Positions 16,872-25,878 of a stretch of DNA of 64,000 nt are shown here, piece by piece (positions within the stretch are counted from its first letter, which is position 1; each line of letters opens with the position of its first letter). The notes below the pieces were generated by a model. It did not search any database and had not been told where the DNA came from. It worked only from the letters and a program-made list of their open reading frames with translations. A program made the translations under genes and the position numbers. Where the stretch lies: the NCBI RefSeq assembly GCF_014170305.1, contig NZ_LZZT01000018.1, positions 332,299 through 396,298 of the forward strand, in the 5' to 3' direction. This stretch comes from Achromobacter sp. UMC71 (GTDB taxonomy: Bacteria > Pseudomonadota > Gammaproteobacteria > Burkholderiales > Burkholderiaceae_B).

Positions 16872-17483
16872 ATGTCACGTACCGTCTGCCTGCGCTGCAA
16901 GCGCCCTGAATCCCATTGCCTGTGCGCCTTGATTCCCGCGTTGGCGCCGCGGACCCGCGTGGTGGTCCTGCAGCATCCCAGCGAAGCGCGTCATGCCTTG
17001 AACACGGCGCGCTTGGCGGTGCTGGGCCTGGCGGGGGCGCGGCGGCTGGTGGGGGAATGCTTCCGGCATGAGCAGTGGGCCGAGCCTGGCTGGACGCCGC
17101 ACGTGCTGTTCCCGGGCGAGGGCGCCCAGGTGCTGACGCCGGACTGCGCGGCGGCTGTGGGCGGGCCGATACAGCTGATCGTGCCGGACGGCACGTGGAC
17201 GCATGCGCGCAAGCTGCTGCACATCAATCCCGAGCTGGCCGCGCTGCCGCGCGTGATGCTGCCTGCCGGGCTGATGACGCGCTACCGGGTCAGGCATGCC
17301 GACATTGCGGGCGCCCTGTCCACCATCGAAGCCGTGACGCATGCGCTCAATGCCATCGAGGCGCCGCAGAGCTTCGATGCTTTGCTGCGGCCATTCGAGG
17401 CGCTGATCGACGGCCAGATCGAAGGCATGGGCGCGGACCTGTATGCGCGCCACCATCTGAATCGGAAGGTGCCTTGGCGTTGA
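16872..17483 (+). CDS. DTW-domain protein, probable tRNA-uridine aminocarboxypropyltransferase
   Basis: A 203-residue DTW-domain protein. Family members such as E. coli TapT (YfiP) attach the aminocarboxypropyl group of SAM to uridine 47 in tRNA (acp3U). The N-terminus has a zinc-type cluster, CLRC at residues 6-9 and HCLC about eight residues later. The family's DTW is represented by DGTW in the IVPDGTWTHARK segment. The ATG directly follows a -10 box, suggesting leaderless translation. It is flanked on both sides by identical tRNA-Leu genes on the other strand, a fitting neighbourhood for a tRNA modifier but possibly chance. Confidence 0.85.
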   Translation: MSRTVCLRCKRPESHCLCALIPALAPRTRVVVLQHPSEARHALNTARLAVLGLAGARRLVGECFRHEQWAEPGWTPHVLFPGEGAQVLTPDCAAAVGGPIQLIVPDGTWTHARKLLHINPELAALPRVMLPAGLMTRYRVRHADIAGALSTIEAVTHALNAIEAPQSFDALLRPFEALIDGQIEGMGADLYARHHLNRKVPWR

Positions 17484-17535
17484 GCGTTTCGGTGCTTGGT
17501 GCTAATTGCCTTGGCGTCAACCGACGAATAAAGCA

Positions 17536-17569
17536 AAAGCCCCGGTAATCTTTCGATTACCGGGGCTTT
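17536..17569. terminator. Bidirectional terminator between the DTW gene and second tRNA-Leu
   Basis: A perfect 15-bp inverted repeat (17536-17550 and 17555-17569) with loop TTTC. It ends the plus-strand DTW transcript and, read the other way, the minus-strand tRNA-Leu transcript. Confidence 0.88.
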
Positions 17570-17626
17570 CAACTTTTTAATCAACGCCGCCTGCATTTGA
17601 TGCCAGCCGCCTTGATCGGAATTCCG

Positions 17627-17711
17627 TGGTGCCCAGGAGAGGACTCGAACCTCCACACCTTGCGGCACACGGACCTGAACCGTGCGCGTCTACCAATTCC
17701 GCCACCTGGGC
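17627..17711 (-). tRNA. tRNA-Leu (CAG), second copy
   Basis: Identical over 85 nt to the tRNA at 16597-16681, with the same CAG anticodon, variable arm and encoded CCA. The flanks differ, and it has its own terminator downstream (17536-17569). I could not identify a clear promoter upstream of it. Confidence 0.96.
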
Positions 17712-17936
17712 ACTGAGAGATTTTGGTAAAGACTTTGTGATACGCTGCCGCTCAGTTGCATGGGTTTTGCTGTTTGCGCATTGCTGTTTGCATTACCGGT
17801 GCTGCTGGTGCGGTCAGAAATCACAAAACAGTATGTAGTTAAAAATCAATCTACAATCCGTCTCGACCACTTCTGCTTCAGTGTTCAGCCTTGGGCGAAC
17901 CACAGAAGCTGCGCATTATATACGGAAAATTTAGCT

Positions 17937-20402
17937 TTGGCAAAACGATCGAATAACGAATCGAACAACAACAGATCCACTCCGTTGCCGGAAGCGCCGC
18001 CTGACTTCGACCCCGATGTTCCGTCCCGTGAAGCCATCCTGAAAGCGTTGCGATCCGCGGGGGCGCCGTTGTCTCCGGTGGAGTTGGCCGAACGCATGGG
18101 CGTGGAGCGTCCGGCGACGCTGGTGGGGTTCGAGCGCCGCTTGGGCGCCATGGAACGCGATGGCCAATTGATGCCCAATCGCAAGGGCGTCCTGCTGCTG
18201 GCCACCAAACTGGATTTCGTTGCTGGCAAGGTGCTGGGCCACCGTGATGGCTTCGGCTTTCTCTTGCGCGACGACGGCGGGCCGGACCTGTTCCTGTCGC
18301 CGCGCGAAATGCTCAAGGTGCTGCATGGCGATCGCGTCCTGGTCAAGCCGTCGGGCGAATACCGGGGCAAGCCGGAAGGCACCATCGTCGAGGTCATCGA
18401 GCGCCGCACCAATAAGCTGGTGGGGCGTTTCCTGCATGAGCACGGCCTGTCCATCGTGGTGCCTGAAGACCAGCGCATCAAGCACGACATCCTGATCCCG
18501 CCCAGCGACACCAACGGCGCCCAGCATGGGCAGGTGGTGGCGGTCGAGATCATGGCGCAGCCCACCCGCCATACGCAGCCGCTGGGCCGCGTGGCCGAGG
18601 TGCTGGGCGAAATCGACGATCCCGGCATGGAAATCGAGATCGCGGTGCGCAAGTTCGACGTGCCCGTGGAATTCTCGGAAGCCGCGCGCAAGCAGGCCGC
18701 CCGTCTGCCGGACGTGGTCCGCAAGAGCGATCTGAAAGACCGCGTGGACCTGCGCGATGTGCCGCTCATCACCATCGACGGCGAAGACGCGCGCGATTTC
18801 GACGACGCGGTCTACTGTGAGGCCGTGGAACTGGGCACCGGCCAGCGCAAGCGCCCGGGCTGGCGCCTTCTGGTCGCCATTGCCGACGTCAGCAACTACG
18901 TGCGTCCCGGCGACGCGCTGGACGACGACGCGCTCGAGCGCGGCACGAGCGTGTACTTCCCGCGCCGCGTCATTCCGATGTTGCCCGAATCGCTGTCCAA
19001 CGGTCTGTGCTCGTTGAATCCGGACGTCGACCGCCTGGTGCTGGTTTGCGACATGGTGATCCCGGCCTCGGGCGCCAAGGCCGGCACGGTCACCGCCTAC
19101 CAGTTCTATAACGCGGTCATGCATTCGCATGCCCGCACCACCTATACCAATATCTGGGCGGCGCTGCAGCAGCCCGGCGGTCCGGCTGCCCATGCCATGC
19201 GCGCCGTTATGCCGCAGGTGCAGAGCCTGTACGAGCTCTACCATCTGCTGTCGCAAAGCCGCAAGAAGCGCGGCGCCATCGATTTCGACACGGTCGAGAC
19301 CAAGATCGTCTGCAACGAGCTGGGCCGTATCGAACAGATCGCGCCGTCGGTGCGCAACGATGCCCACAAGCTGATCGAAGAGTGCATGCTGGCGGCCAAC
19401 ACCTGCGCGGCCGACTTCATGACCCGCAGCAAGCATCCCGGCCTGTACCGCATCCACGAAGGCCCGACGCCCGAACGCCTGCAGTCGCTGCGCGAATTCC
19501 TGCGCACCATGGGCCTGTCGCTGGGCGGGGGCGAGTCGCCCACGGCCAAGGACTACGGCGAGTTCCTCGATTCGGTGCGGGGACGCCCCGATTACCAGCT
19601 GCTGCAGACCATGTGCCTGCGCTCGATGCAGCAGGCCATCTACAGCCCGGACAACCTTGGCCACTTCGGCCTGGCCTATCCTGGCTACAGCCACTTCACT
19701 TCGCCGATCCGCCGCTACCCCGACCTGCTCACGCACCGCGTGATCAAGGCCTTGCTGGCCGGCCAGCGCTACGTGCCCAGCCTGGACGACCAGCCGGTCG
19801 TCATCGGCCGCACCCAGCGCGAGCACGAGCACGCCATCTGGGAAAAGATGGGCCTGGTGCTGTCGGCCAGCGAACGCCGTGCCGACGAAGCCTCGCGCGA
19901 CGTCGAAGCCTGGCTCAAGTGCTGGTTCGTCAAGGAGCGCGTGGGCGAGGACTTCAGCGGCACCGTCACGGGCGTGGCCAGCTTCGGCATCTTCGTCACG
20001 CTGGATACCCTGCACGTCGAAGGCCTGGTGCACGTGTCCGAGCTGGGCGGCGAATACTTCCAGTTCAACGACGCGCTGCACGAGCTGCGCGGCGAACGCA
20101 CGGGCATGCGCTACCGCCTGACCGACAAGGTCCAGGTGCAGGTATCGCGCGTCGACCTGGAAGCGCGCCGCATCGAGTTCCGCCTGGTGCAGGGCACCAG
20201 CTTCGACGCCTTGCGCAAGGCGGCGGCCCGCGGTCCCGACGAGGGGCCGCGCCGCGTGAAGAAGGCGGCGGCGCCCAAGCCCGCCGCGCTGAAGGGACAA
20301 ACCGCCAAGGAACGCCGCGCCGAGGCCAAGAAGGCCGGCAAGCCGGCCAAGCCGCCCCAGCGCGCCGCACCGGCCAAGAAGGCCGTCCGCAAGCGTCACT
20401 GA
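17937..20402 (+). CDS. rnr: Ribonuclease R
   Basis: A 3'-to-5' exoribonuclease that degrades structured RNA and acts in rRNA and tmRNA quality control. It is 821 residues from the TTG at 17937, close to E. coli RNase R (813). In order: an N-terminal winged-helix region (about 30-80), two cold-shock OB domains (about 85-235), the RNB catalytic domain with GEDARDFDDAVYC (about 282) holding the metal-binding aspartates, an S1 domain (about 670-755), and a Lys/Ala/Pro-rich basic tail. The ORF is open back to 17760, but the upstream part does not look coding and TTG gives the natural N-terminus MAKRSNNE; GGAAAA precedes it. rlmB follows 150 nt later, as in E. coli. Confidence 0.93.
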   Translation: MAKRSNNESNNNRSTPLPEAPPDFDPDVPSREAILKALRSAGAPLSPVELAERMGVERPATLVGFERRLGAMERDGQLMPNRKGVLLLATKLDFVAGKVLGHRDGFGFLLRDDGGPDLFLSPREMLKVLHGDRVLVKPSGEYRGKPEGTIVEVIERRTNKLVGRFLHEHGLSIVVPEDQRIKHDILIPPSDTNGAQHGQVVAVEIMAQPTRHTQPLGRVAEVLGEIDDPGMEIEIAVRKFDVPVEFSEAARKQAARLPDVVRKSDLKDRVDLRDVPLITIDGEDARDFDDAVYCEAVELGTGQRKRPGWRLLVAIADVSNYVRPGDALDDDALERGTSVYFPRRVIPMLPESLSNGLCSLNPDVDRLVLVCDMVIPASGAKAGTVTAYQFYNAVMHSHARTTYTNIWAALQQPGGPAAHAMRAVMPQVQSLYELYHLLSQSRKKRGAIDFDTVETKIVCNELGRIEQIAPSVRNDAHKLIEECMLAANTCAADFMTRSKHPGLYRIHEGPTPERLQSLREFLRTMGLSLGGGESPTAKDYGEFLDSVRGRPDYQLLQTMCLRSMQQAIYSPDNLGHFGLAYPGYSHFTSPIRRYPDLLTHRVIKALLAGQRYVPSLDDQPVVIGRTQREHEHAIWEKMGLVLSASERRADEASRDVEAWLKCWFVKERVGEDFSGTVTGVASFGIFVTLDTLHVEGLVHVSELGGEYFQFNDALHELRGERTGMRYRLTDKVQVQVSRVDLEARRIEFRLVQGTSFDALRKAAARGPDEGPRRVKKAAAPKPAALKGQTAKERRAEAKKAGKPAKPPQRAAPAKKAVRKRH

Positions 20403-20552
20403 CGGAACTGCGTCCGGTCTTGCTGCGTGAGCGCGGGCCGGACGTGGGGCAAGCGCCCCATAAGGGGTAACATTGCGCTTATTGCCGGATGCGTCCGGTG
20501 GCCCGCTCCGCTCTGGAGCGGGTATTCGTTTATCTAAAGGTATTGCATAGTT

Positions 20553-21290
20553 ATGGCGTCGACCCAAGTCCTTGCCGGGTTTCACGCGGTTGTCGCGCGG
20601 CTGCGCCACGCGCCCGAGTCAATCAAGGAAATCTACGTAGAAGCGTCGCGTCGCGACAAGCGCATGCAGACGCTGATCGAGCAGGCCGAAAAGGCGGGCC
20701 GCCGCCTGCATCCGGTTCCCATGGAGCGCCTGGACGGCCTGGCGCGCGGCACCCGCCACCAGGGCGTCGTGGCGTTGGCCGACGAACGCCAGCTGGCGGT
20801 CGATGTGGACGAAGTGCTCGACGTGATCGAAGGTCCGCCGTTGCTGCTGATCCTGGATGGCGTGACCGATCCGCACAACCTGGGCGCTTGCCTGCGCACC
20901 GCGGACGCCGCTGGCGTGCACGCCGTGATCGCGCCGCGCGACCGCGCGGTGGGGCTGAACAGCACGGTGCAGCGCGTGGCCTGCGGCGCGGCCGATACCG
21001 TGCCCTACATCATGGTCACCAACTTGGCGCGCGCCATGCGCAGCCTGAAGGACCGCGGTGTGTGGCTGGTGGGTACCGACGACCAGGCCACCGACAGCAT
21101 GCACAAGATCGACGCGCGTCAGCCGATGGCCTGGGTCATGGGCGCCGAAGGCGAGGGCATGCGCCGCCTGACGCGCGAAACCTGCGACCAGCTGGTCAAC
21201 ATTCCCATGCTGGGTTCGGTCGAAAGCCTGAACGTCAGCGTGGCCAGCGCCGTCTGCCTGTACGAAACCGTGCGTCAGCGCCAGGACTGA
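20553..21290 (+). CDS. rlmB: 23S rRNA 2'-O-ribose methyltransferase RlmB (G2251)
   Basis: A SPOUT-class methyltransferase that methylates the 2'-O of G2251 in 23S rRNA. It has 245 residues: an N-terminal substrate-binding domain (about 1-75) and a C-terminal trefoil-knot domain with [16 protein letters not shown] (motif 1), [12 protein letters not shown] (motif 2) and [16 protein letters not shown] (motif 3, forming the knot and SAM site). The rnr-rlmB order is conserved in many proteobacteria and suggests co-expression. Confidence 0.93.
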   Translation: MASTQVLAGFHAVVARLRHAPESIKEIYVEASRRDKRMQTLIEQAEKAGRRLHPVPMERLDGLARGTRHQGVVALADERQLAVDVDEVLDVIEGPPLLLILDGVTDPHNLGACLRTADAAGVHAVIAPRDRAVGLNSTVQRVACGAADTVPYIMVTNLARAMRSLKDRGVWLVGTDDQATDSMHKIDARQPMAWVMGAEGEGMRRLTRETCDQLVNIPMLGSVESLNVSVASAVCLYETVRQRQD

Positions 21291-21341
21291 CCCGGCGCTG
21301 CCTTTCTTTTCCGTAGATATTTCTTTTCCGCGTAGCCCATC

Positions 21342-22586
21342 ATGCACCAGAACGGCTTTACCACCACGATTCTCCATTCCGACCGCCAGCAATCCGTCGA
21401 GCACGGAGCGGTGCACAAGCCGATGCATCCCTCGTCGGAGTTCGCCTACGACGACGCGCGCGAACTGGCGGCGGTGTTCCAGGGCAAGGCAGGGTTCACC
21501 TACGCGCGGCAGGGCACACCTACGACCACGGCGCTGGAAGCCAAGATCAACCACATGGAAGGCGGCAAGGGCACGGTCAGTTTCGCGACCGGCATGGCCG
21601 CGCTGGCGGCCATTTTCACCACGCTGCTGCGCCGTGGCGACCACCTGGTGTCCAGCCAGTACGTCTTTGGCAACACCAACAGCCTGCTGGGCACGCTGCT
21701 GGAATTGGGCGTCGAGATCACCTTCGTGGATGCGACCGACTCCGCGCAGGTGCGTGCGGCGATCCAGCCCAACACCCGCATGGTGTTCACGGAAACGATC
21801 GCCAACCCCGGCACCCAGGTCGCGGACCTGGCCGTCATTGGCGAGATCTGCCGCGAAAAAGGCTTGGTCTACGTGGTGGACAACACGCTGACGTCGCCGT
21901 GGATGTTCCGTCCGTCGGTGGTGGGGGCGTCGCTGGTCATGAATTCGCTGTCCAAGTACATCGGCGGCCACGGCAATGCGCTGGGCGGCGCCGTGACCGA
22001 CACGGGCCTGTATGACTGGTCCGGCTATTCCAATATCTTCGACGCATACCGCAAGGGCGCGCCCACCAGCTGGGGCCTGACCCAGATCAAGAAGAAGGGC
22101 CTGCGCGACATGGGCGGCACGCTGGCCGCCGAGCCCGCGCACCGCATCGCGGTCGGCGCCGAGACGCTGGCGCTGCGCATGGCCAAGCACTGCGCCAACG
22201 CGCTGGCGCTGGCGCGTTTCCTGGAAGAGCACCGCGGCGTGGCCAAGGTGCATTACCCCGGGCTGGCCAGCCACCCGCAGCACGCGCGTGCGGCTGCGCT
22301 GTTCGGTTCGCGCTTTGGCGGCCTGCTGGGCGTGGAGCTGGCCGATGGCGTGGATTGTTTCGACTTCCTGAACCGCCTGCGCATCGTGCTGATGGCCACG
22401 CACCTGGGCGACACCCGCAGCCTGGCGCTGCCCGCCGCGCATACCATCTACTATGAGATGGGCGCCGAACGCCGCAAGCAGATGGGTATCGCCGACAGCC
22501 TGATCCGCGTGTCGGTCGGCATCGAAGATGAGGCCGATCTGCTGTTTGATTTCGATCAGGCGCTCAACGGCTGCCTGCAGGGATAA
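21342..22586 (+). CDS. Cystathionine gamma-synthase family PLP enzyme (sulfhydrylase-like)
   Basis: A 414-residue Cys/Met-metabolism PLP enzyme. The cofactor lysine is K205 in [11 protein letters not shown], and the phosphate-binding ATGMAA motif lies at about 85. Members use O-acyl-homoserine or cystathionine and make homocysteine or cystathionine. The sequence ([17 protein letters not shown]) fits a subgroup often labelled cystathionine gamma-synthase family and close to O-succinylhomoserine sulfhydrylase. The exact substrate is not fixed. It follows rlmB by 51 nt on the same strand. Confidence 0.82.
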   Translation: MHQNGFTTTILHSDRQQSVEHGAVHKPMHPSSEFAYDDARELAAVFQGKAGFTYARQGTPTTTALEAKINHMEGGKGTVSFATGMAALAAIFTTLLRRGDHLVSSQYVFGNTNSLLGTLLELGVEITFVDATDSAQVRAAIQPNTRMVFTETIANPGTQVADLAVIGEICREKGLVYVVDNTLTSPWMFRPSVVGASLVMNSLSKYIGGHGNALGGAVTDTGLYDWSGYSNIFDAYRKGAPTSWGLTQIKKKGLRDMGGTLAAEPAHRIAVGAETLALRMAKHCANALALARFLEEHRGVAKVHYPGLASHPQHARAAALFGSRFGGLLGVELADGVDCFDFLNRLRIVLMATHLGDTRSLALPAAHTIYYEMGAERRKQMGIADSLIRVSVGIEDEADLLFDFDQALNGCLQG

Positions 22587-22638
22587 TTCACGCGGGTGCC
22601 GGCGCGGCCTCGCGTCGGCCGCAACAAGGCAAGAATCC

Positions 22639-23319
22639 ATGCTGATACAGATCGCCGAAGTCTTCACTCCCGCCGAGGCGGCCGAGATCCGCAGCCGCCT
22701 GGACGCCGCCGATTGGGTCGACGGCAAGGTCACGGCGGGCTACCAGTCTGCCGAGGTCAAGCGCAACCGCCAGTTGCCCGAGCAGCATCCGCTGGCGCAA
22801 GAATTGGGCAACCTGATCCTGCAGCGGCTGGCGGGCAACAACCTGTTCATGTCGGCCGCGCTGCCACGCAAGATCTTTCCGCCGCTGTTCAACCGCTACG
22901 AAGGTGGCGAGGCCTTTGGCTACCACGTCGACAACGCGGTGCGCGGCGTTACTGGCACCGCCGAGCGCGTGCGCACGGACCTGTCCGCCACGCTGTTTTT
23001 CTCGGACCCCGATTCCTACGACGGCGGCGAGCTGGTCATCGACGATACCTACGGCCCGCGCGCGGTGAAGTTGCCGGCGGGGCACATGGTGCTGTATCCG
23101 GGCACCAGCCTGCACAAGGTCAACCCTGTGACGCGCGGGGCGCGGGTCAGTTCGTTTTTCTGGATGCAGAGCCTGGTGCGCGAAGACAGCCAGCGCGCCT
23201 TGCTGCTCGATATGGACGTGGCCATACAGCGCTTGAACCAGGACGCATCGGGCCATCCGTCGATCGTCCAGCTCACCGGTATCTATCACAATCTGCTGCG
23301 CCGTTGGGCCGACGTGTGA
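22639..23319 (+). CDS. Fe(II)/2-oxoglutarate PKHD-type hydroxylase, YbiX/PiuC family
   Basis: A 226-residue dioxygenase with the same length as E. coli YbiX. The iron ligands are H96 and D98 (YHVDN) and H159 ([12 protein letters not shown]), with R169 as the probable 2-oxoglutarate-binding arginine. In Pseudomonas the homologue PiuC lies beside the iron-regulated receptor PiuA; no receptor gene is adjacent here. The ATG at 22639 is the family start. It follows the PLP enzyme by 52 nt. Confidence 0.9.
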   Translation: MLIQIAEVFTPAEAAEIRSRLDAADWVDGKVTAGYQSAEVKRNRQLPEQHPLAQELGNLILQRLAGNNLFMSAALPRKIFPPLFNRYEGGEAFGYHVDNAVRGVTGTAERVRTDLSATLFFSDPDSYDGGELVIDDTYGPRAVKLPAGHMVLYPGTSLHKVNPVTRGARVSSFFWMQSLVREDSQRALLLDMDVAIQRLNQDASGHPSIVQLTGIYHNLLRRWADV

Positions 23320-23676
23320 GGCTGCTGCAAAGTGGTGCGCGGCGGTGTCGCGCAAACCCCTAAATGCGCGTTTTTGTTTATTGCGAAAAGGCCTAAAAGC
23401 TAGTATTGGTGCGGGTTGTGGTGAGGTTTTCGCTTGACAGCCGCTCTACGCCAAGGCCTAATACATGTCTGCGTCGCTGACGGTTTGAGGGTCTTCAACC
23501 CCTTGAAACCCAAGCGGCGCAGCAGTTTAAAAGTTGTGCTTTGCAGCGCAAGAAAAAGTTTATCCACTAGTCTGTTCGTCGTTTGTCGGGTCTTCGCGTC
23601 ATCTGGTCGTGGCCTTCCCATGACAGCATGAACTGCACTCCCGGCAGACTCCATACCTTGTGAGGGGTACACCTGA
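23320..23676. other. Long leader region of the HU gene
   Basis: About 357 bp without a gene. It holds the probable HU promoter near 23434-23464 and then about 205 nt of untranslated leader before the HU start codon. A second promoter-like pair, TTGCGA and TATTGG, lies near 23380-23410. No RNA gene or riboswitch pattern is recognised. Confidence 0.5.
23434..23464 (+). promoter_or_regulatory. Probable sigma-70 promoter of the HU gene
   Basis: A consensus -35 TTGACA (23434-23439) and a good -10 TAATAC (23459-23464) separated by 19 bp, slightly longer than ideal. It would give a leader of about 205 nt before the HU ATG. Confidence 0.55.
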
Positions 23677-23949
23677 ATGAACAAAACCGAACTCATCGAT
23701 CACATCGCCAGCAAGGCCGATATCTCCAAGGCTGCCGCCGGTCGCTCGCTCGACGCCCTGATCGGTGCCGTCAAGACCACCCTGAAGAAGGGCGGCACGG
23801 TCACCCTGGTGGGCTTTGGCACGTTTGCCGTGTCGGCTCGCGCTGCTCGTACCGGCCGCAACCCGCGCACGGGCGAGACCATCAAGATCAAGAAGGCCAA
23901 AGTGCCGAAGTTCCGTCCGGGCAAGGCCCTGAAGGACGCCGTCAACTAA
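23677..23949 (+). CDS. hupB: DNA-binding protein HU
   Basis: The 90-residue nucleoid protein HU, which bends and compacts DNA as a dimer. The N-terminal [11 protein letters not shown], the GFGTF turn and the arm [11 protein letters not shown] are all family hallmarks. The ATG at 23677 follows GAGGGG. It is the last chromosomal gene before the tRNA-Val insertion site. The symbol hupB is by convention; it could equally be called hupA. Confidence 0.95.
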   Translation: MNKTELIDHIASKADISKAAAGRSLDALIGAVKTTLKKGGTVTLVGFGTFAVSARAARTGRNPRTGETIKIKKAKVPKFRPGKALKDAVN

Positions 23950-23991
23950 TCGACGGCCAGGCGAATCTCCGCGGCCACGTCGCCCGGTGAT

Positions 23992-24020
23992 TTGCCGACA
24001 GGTACGCGGTCCGGTATACT
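23992..24020 (+). promoter_or_regulatory. Promoter of tRNA-Val
   Basis: TTGCCG (23992-23997) and TATACT (24015-24020) are exactly 17 bp apart. Transcription would start near 24027, about 94 nt before the tRNA. Confidence 0.7.
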
Positions 24021-24120
24021 CCGGCCCGCGTATTGCTTTTGAGTACCCCGGCAAGTGTTTTTCGAGATGCCGCCATTGATGTGCATGCATCGGTTGCAAA
24101 GCGAGATTCACAACCAAGAC

Positions 24121-24196
24121 GGGTGCTTAGCTCAGTTGGTAGAGCGGCGCCCTTACAAGGCGTAGGTCACAGGTTCGACCCCTGTAGCACCCACCA
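24121..24196 (+). tRNA. tRNA-Val (TAC), integration site of the element
   Basis: A 76-nt tRNA with encoded CCA. The acceptor stem is GGGTGCT/AGCACCC, the anticodon loop CTTACAA gives TAC, and the T stem is ACAGG/CCTGT. Its last 41 nt (24156-24196) recur exactly at 29982-30022. The 3' half was therefore most likely brought in by the element, which restored a whole tRNA on insertion. Confidence 0.97.
24156..24196 (+). repeat. Left attachment repeat (attL core)
   Basis: The 41-bp core covering the anticodon stem, T arm, acceptor 3' strand and CCA of tRNA-Val. It is identical to 29982-30022. Confidence 0.92.
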
Positions 24197-24215
24197 CTCA
24201 AAAGCGCTATAAATC

Positions 24216-24247
24216 AGGCACTTAGGCTCAGCCAAGTGCCTTTTTTA
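24216..24247 (+). terminator. Terminator after tRNA-Val, element side
   Basis: AGGCACTT and AAGTGCCT arms around a 10-nt loop, followed by TTTTTTA. It lies 20 nt beyond the tRNA and replaces the chromosomal terminator that was displaced to the other end of the element (30081-30111). Confidence 0.8.
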
Positions 24248-24269
24248 TTGCCTTTTTGCCACCCGAATA

Positions 24270-24290
24270 GGGAGCCTAAGGGAGCCTTAA
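24270..24290 (+). repeat. Short tandem repeat near the left end, possible integrase arm sites
   Basis: GGGAGCCTAA followed directly by GGGAGCCTTAA, 74 bp inside the left end and before the integrase remnant. Tandem direct repeats at this place often bind the N-terminal domain of tyrosine integrases. The role is inferred. Confidence 0.4.
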
Positions 24291-24410
24291 CCACCCAAAG
24301 AGCGGCTTGCGCCGGCGTCGATCAGGGCCCGCGTGGGGGCGTTGGCCAGGTGTACCGATTGGGGAATGAGCTAAGGGTATCTGACCCTTCGGGGTCATCC
24401 GTTTCGCTCG

Positions 24411-25055
24411 TTGCCCAATGGCTACGCACAGTACACGGAAGAGGATCGAGTCAAGGCCGGAGGAGTGAAGCGCGTTGATCAAGAACGCGACCGCCGGCTG
24501 GAGCGGGGCGAGGATGAGGCGGTTCTAGCCGTGATAGACGGCGGAGAGCTTACAAGAAAGCATAAACCCTATGCGTTCCTGACAAGGTGGTTCTGCGTCC
24601 TCCTGTACTTGCTTGCGCTGGAATCGGCGATGCGACTGCGGGAGATGTACACACTGCGCGTGCATCAGGCGGACTTGCCGAAGCGAACTATCTTTCTGGA
24701 TAAGACGAAGAATGGCGATAAGCGCCAGGTTCCCACGTCGAGCGTTGCGCGGGGCTTGCTGGAGGCCTACGTAGCGGAACGTAAGTTGGCGCCCGATGCT
24801 TTGCTGTTTCCATGGTGGAGTGGCGAGGACGCTGCACTGTCGGCGACAAGCGACTTTCTGTCTAAAAGTTGTTCGCCAACGTGTTCGAGCAGGCGGGCTC
24901 TCCACGACTTACAACGCGAGGCTCCAAGCCGCCTCTTTGAACGCACGCAGCTTTCGGAAACGCAGATCATGAAGATCACCGGCCATAACAGCCAGCGGAT
25001 GATGATGCGTTACGCGAACCTGCGCGGCTCTGACCTTGCCGCTGGGCTTTGGTAG
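24411..25055 (+). pseudogene. Degenerate tyrosine recombinase (phage integrase)
   Basis: The catalytic domain of a phage integrase, without the N-terminal arm- and core-binding domains. Recognisable parts are the first arginine region ESAMRLREMYTLR, the lysine hairpin DKTKNGDKRQVP, the C-terminal GHNS and the tyrosine in MMMRYANLR. Two defects are visible. Between about 24866 and 24900 the expected KLFANVFEQAGSP is in a different frame, so two compensating shifts have scrambled about a dozen residues. In the HxxR box, HDLQREA replaces the usual HDLRHEA, so the catalytic arginine is Gln. It is almost certainly inactive. Confidence 0.85.
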
Positions 25056-25284
25056 GTGCGCGCATTCGTGCGCTGGTCTGGGCGACGATCATCTTTTCCA
25101 GGTAGCCAAGCATATCTTTTACGAGCATGGCATAGGCGCGCCCGACCTTGGCGGCCGGGATAGCGCCGTCATCGATTAGACCAAGGACAGTTTTTGGATG
25201 AACCTTAAGCAGTTCGGCGGCGCCCAGCACATCGATTGTCGTCCTGGGTTGAGGGGCGAGCGGTTTCTTGGGTGCTGGGCGCAT
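24976..25284 (-). CDS. Excisionase-like helix-turn-helix protein
   Basis: A 102-residue protein with a MerR/excisionase-type winged helix: IDVLGAAELLKVHPKTVLGLI (helix-turn-helix) then GAIPAAKVGRAYAM (wing), followed by an extra helix and a basic low-complexity tail. Such proteins act as recombination directionality factors or small regulators beside integrase genes. Its last 80 nt overlap the 3' end of the integrase remnant on the opposite strand. No strong ribosome binding site is seen at the ATG at 25284. Confidence 0.6.
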   Translation of the reverse strand: MRPAPKKPLAPQPRTTIDVLGAAELLKVHPKTVLGLIDDGAIPAAKVGRAYAMLVKDMLGYLEKMIVAQTSARMRAPTKAQRQGQSRAGSRNASSSAGCYGR

Positions 25285-25286
25285 AC

Positions 25287-25385
25287 ATGCGCTGGATGGC
25301 GACGATGCGCCAGAAAGGGCTTTTGGAATGGGTGGCCGAGGCGCAGGTCAACTTGTTCGGCGTGCGGTTTGGCGGGGAGGGGTAG
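25287..25385 (+). CDS. Short ORF, probable remnant of a phage gene (32 aa)
   Basis: A 32-residue ORF starting at the ATG at 25287 and ending with VNLFGVRFGGEG. It directly abuts the broken lysis gene and starts 2 bp from the start of the divergent excisionase-like gene. It may be the C-terminal remnant of a larger phage gene cut by deletion. Function and expression are unknown. Confidence 0.3.
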   Translation: MRWMATMRQKGLLEWVAEAQVNLFGVRFGGEG

Positions 25386-25878
25386 TCATAGATCTGAAGA
25401 CCATCAACGACGCCGCGATCAGTCCGGCACTGGCGCTGCTGCCGCCACGCATGGACACGCCGACGGCGCGCGTCATGCTGCTGGCCATCGGCCTGCAGGA
25501 AAGCCGCTTTGTGCACCGGCGCCAGATTGGTGGTCTGGCTCGTGGCTTTTGGCAGTTCGAGAAGGGCGTGCGCGCGAGCCGCGATGGTGTGGGGCGTGTT
25601 CCTGCACGCGACGAGTAGGGATCACCTGGCGGCGTTGTGCAAGGCCCGCAGCGTGCCCTGCGACCCGGACAGGATCTACGCCACGCTGGAATACGACGAT
25701 GTGCTGGCGGCGGGTGTCGCGCGGCTGATGCTGTGGACCGACCCAAATGCGCTACCGGCCGTCGGCGACGTTGACGGGGCCGCTTGCGCTGTACCTGCGC
25801 ACCTGGCGGCCTGGGCGCCCGCATCCGCAGACCTGGCCGGACCTGTACCGCCAAGCCGTCGCACAGGTGCAGCCGTGA
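25385..25878 (+). pseudogene. Frameshifted phage lysis-type gene (lysozyme/transglycosylase-like)
   Basis: Three consecutive pieces of one phage protein lie in three different frames. Piece one (about 25388-25570) reads from VIDLKTINDAAI to the QESRF and GFWQFEKG motifs, where an active-site Glu of a lysozyme-like fold would lie. Piece two (about 25600-25770) reads HATSRDHLAALCKARSVPCD up to WTDPNALPAVGDVDG. Piece three (25789-25878) reads LYLRTWRPG to QVQP and stops. No normal start codon sits directly before piece one. The gene has at least two frameshifts. Its place before the Rz/Rz1 pair supports a lysis role; the fold assignment is from memory of related phage proteins. Confidence 0.65.

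Noticed and set aside
17931..20609. Antisense ORF of 892 codons over rnr
   Set aside because: Same artefact; RNase R with all motifs is on the plus strand.
24379..24397. TGACCC-TTCG-GGGTCA hairpin as a terminator in the integrase leader
   Set aside because: It has a stable tetraloop but no following T run, so a terminator role is not supported.
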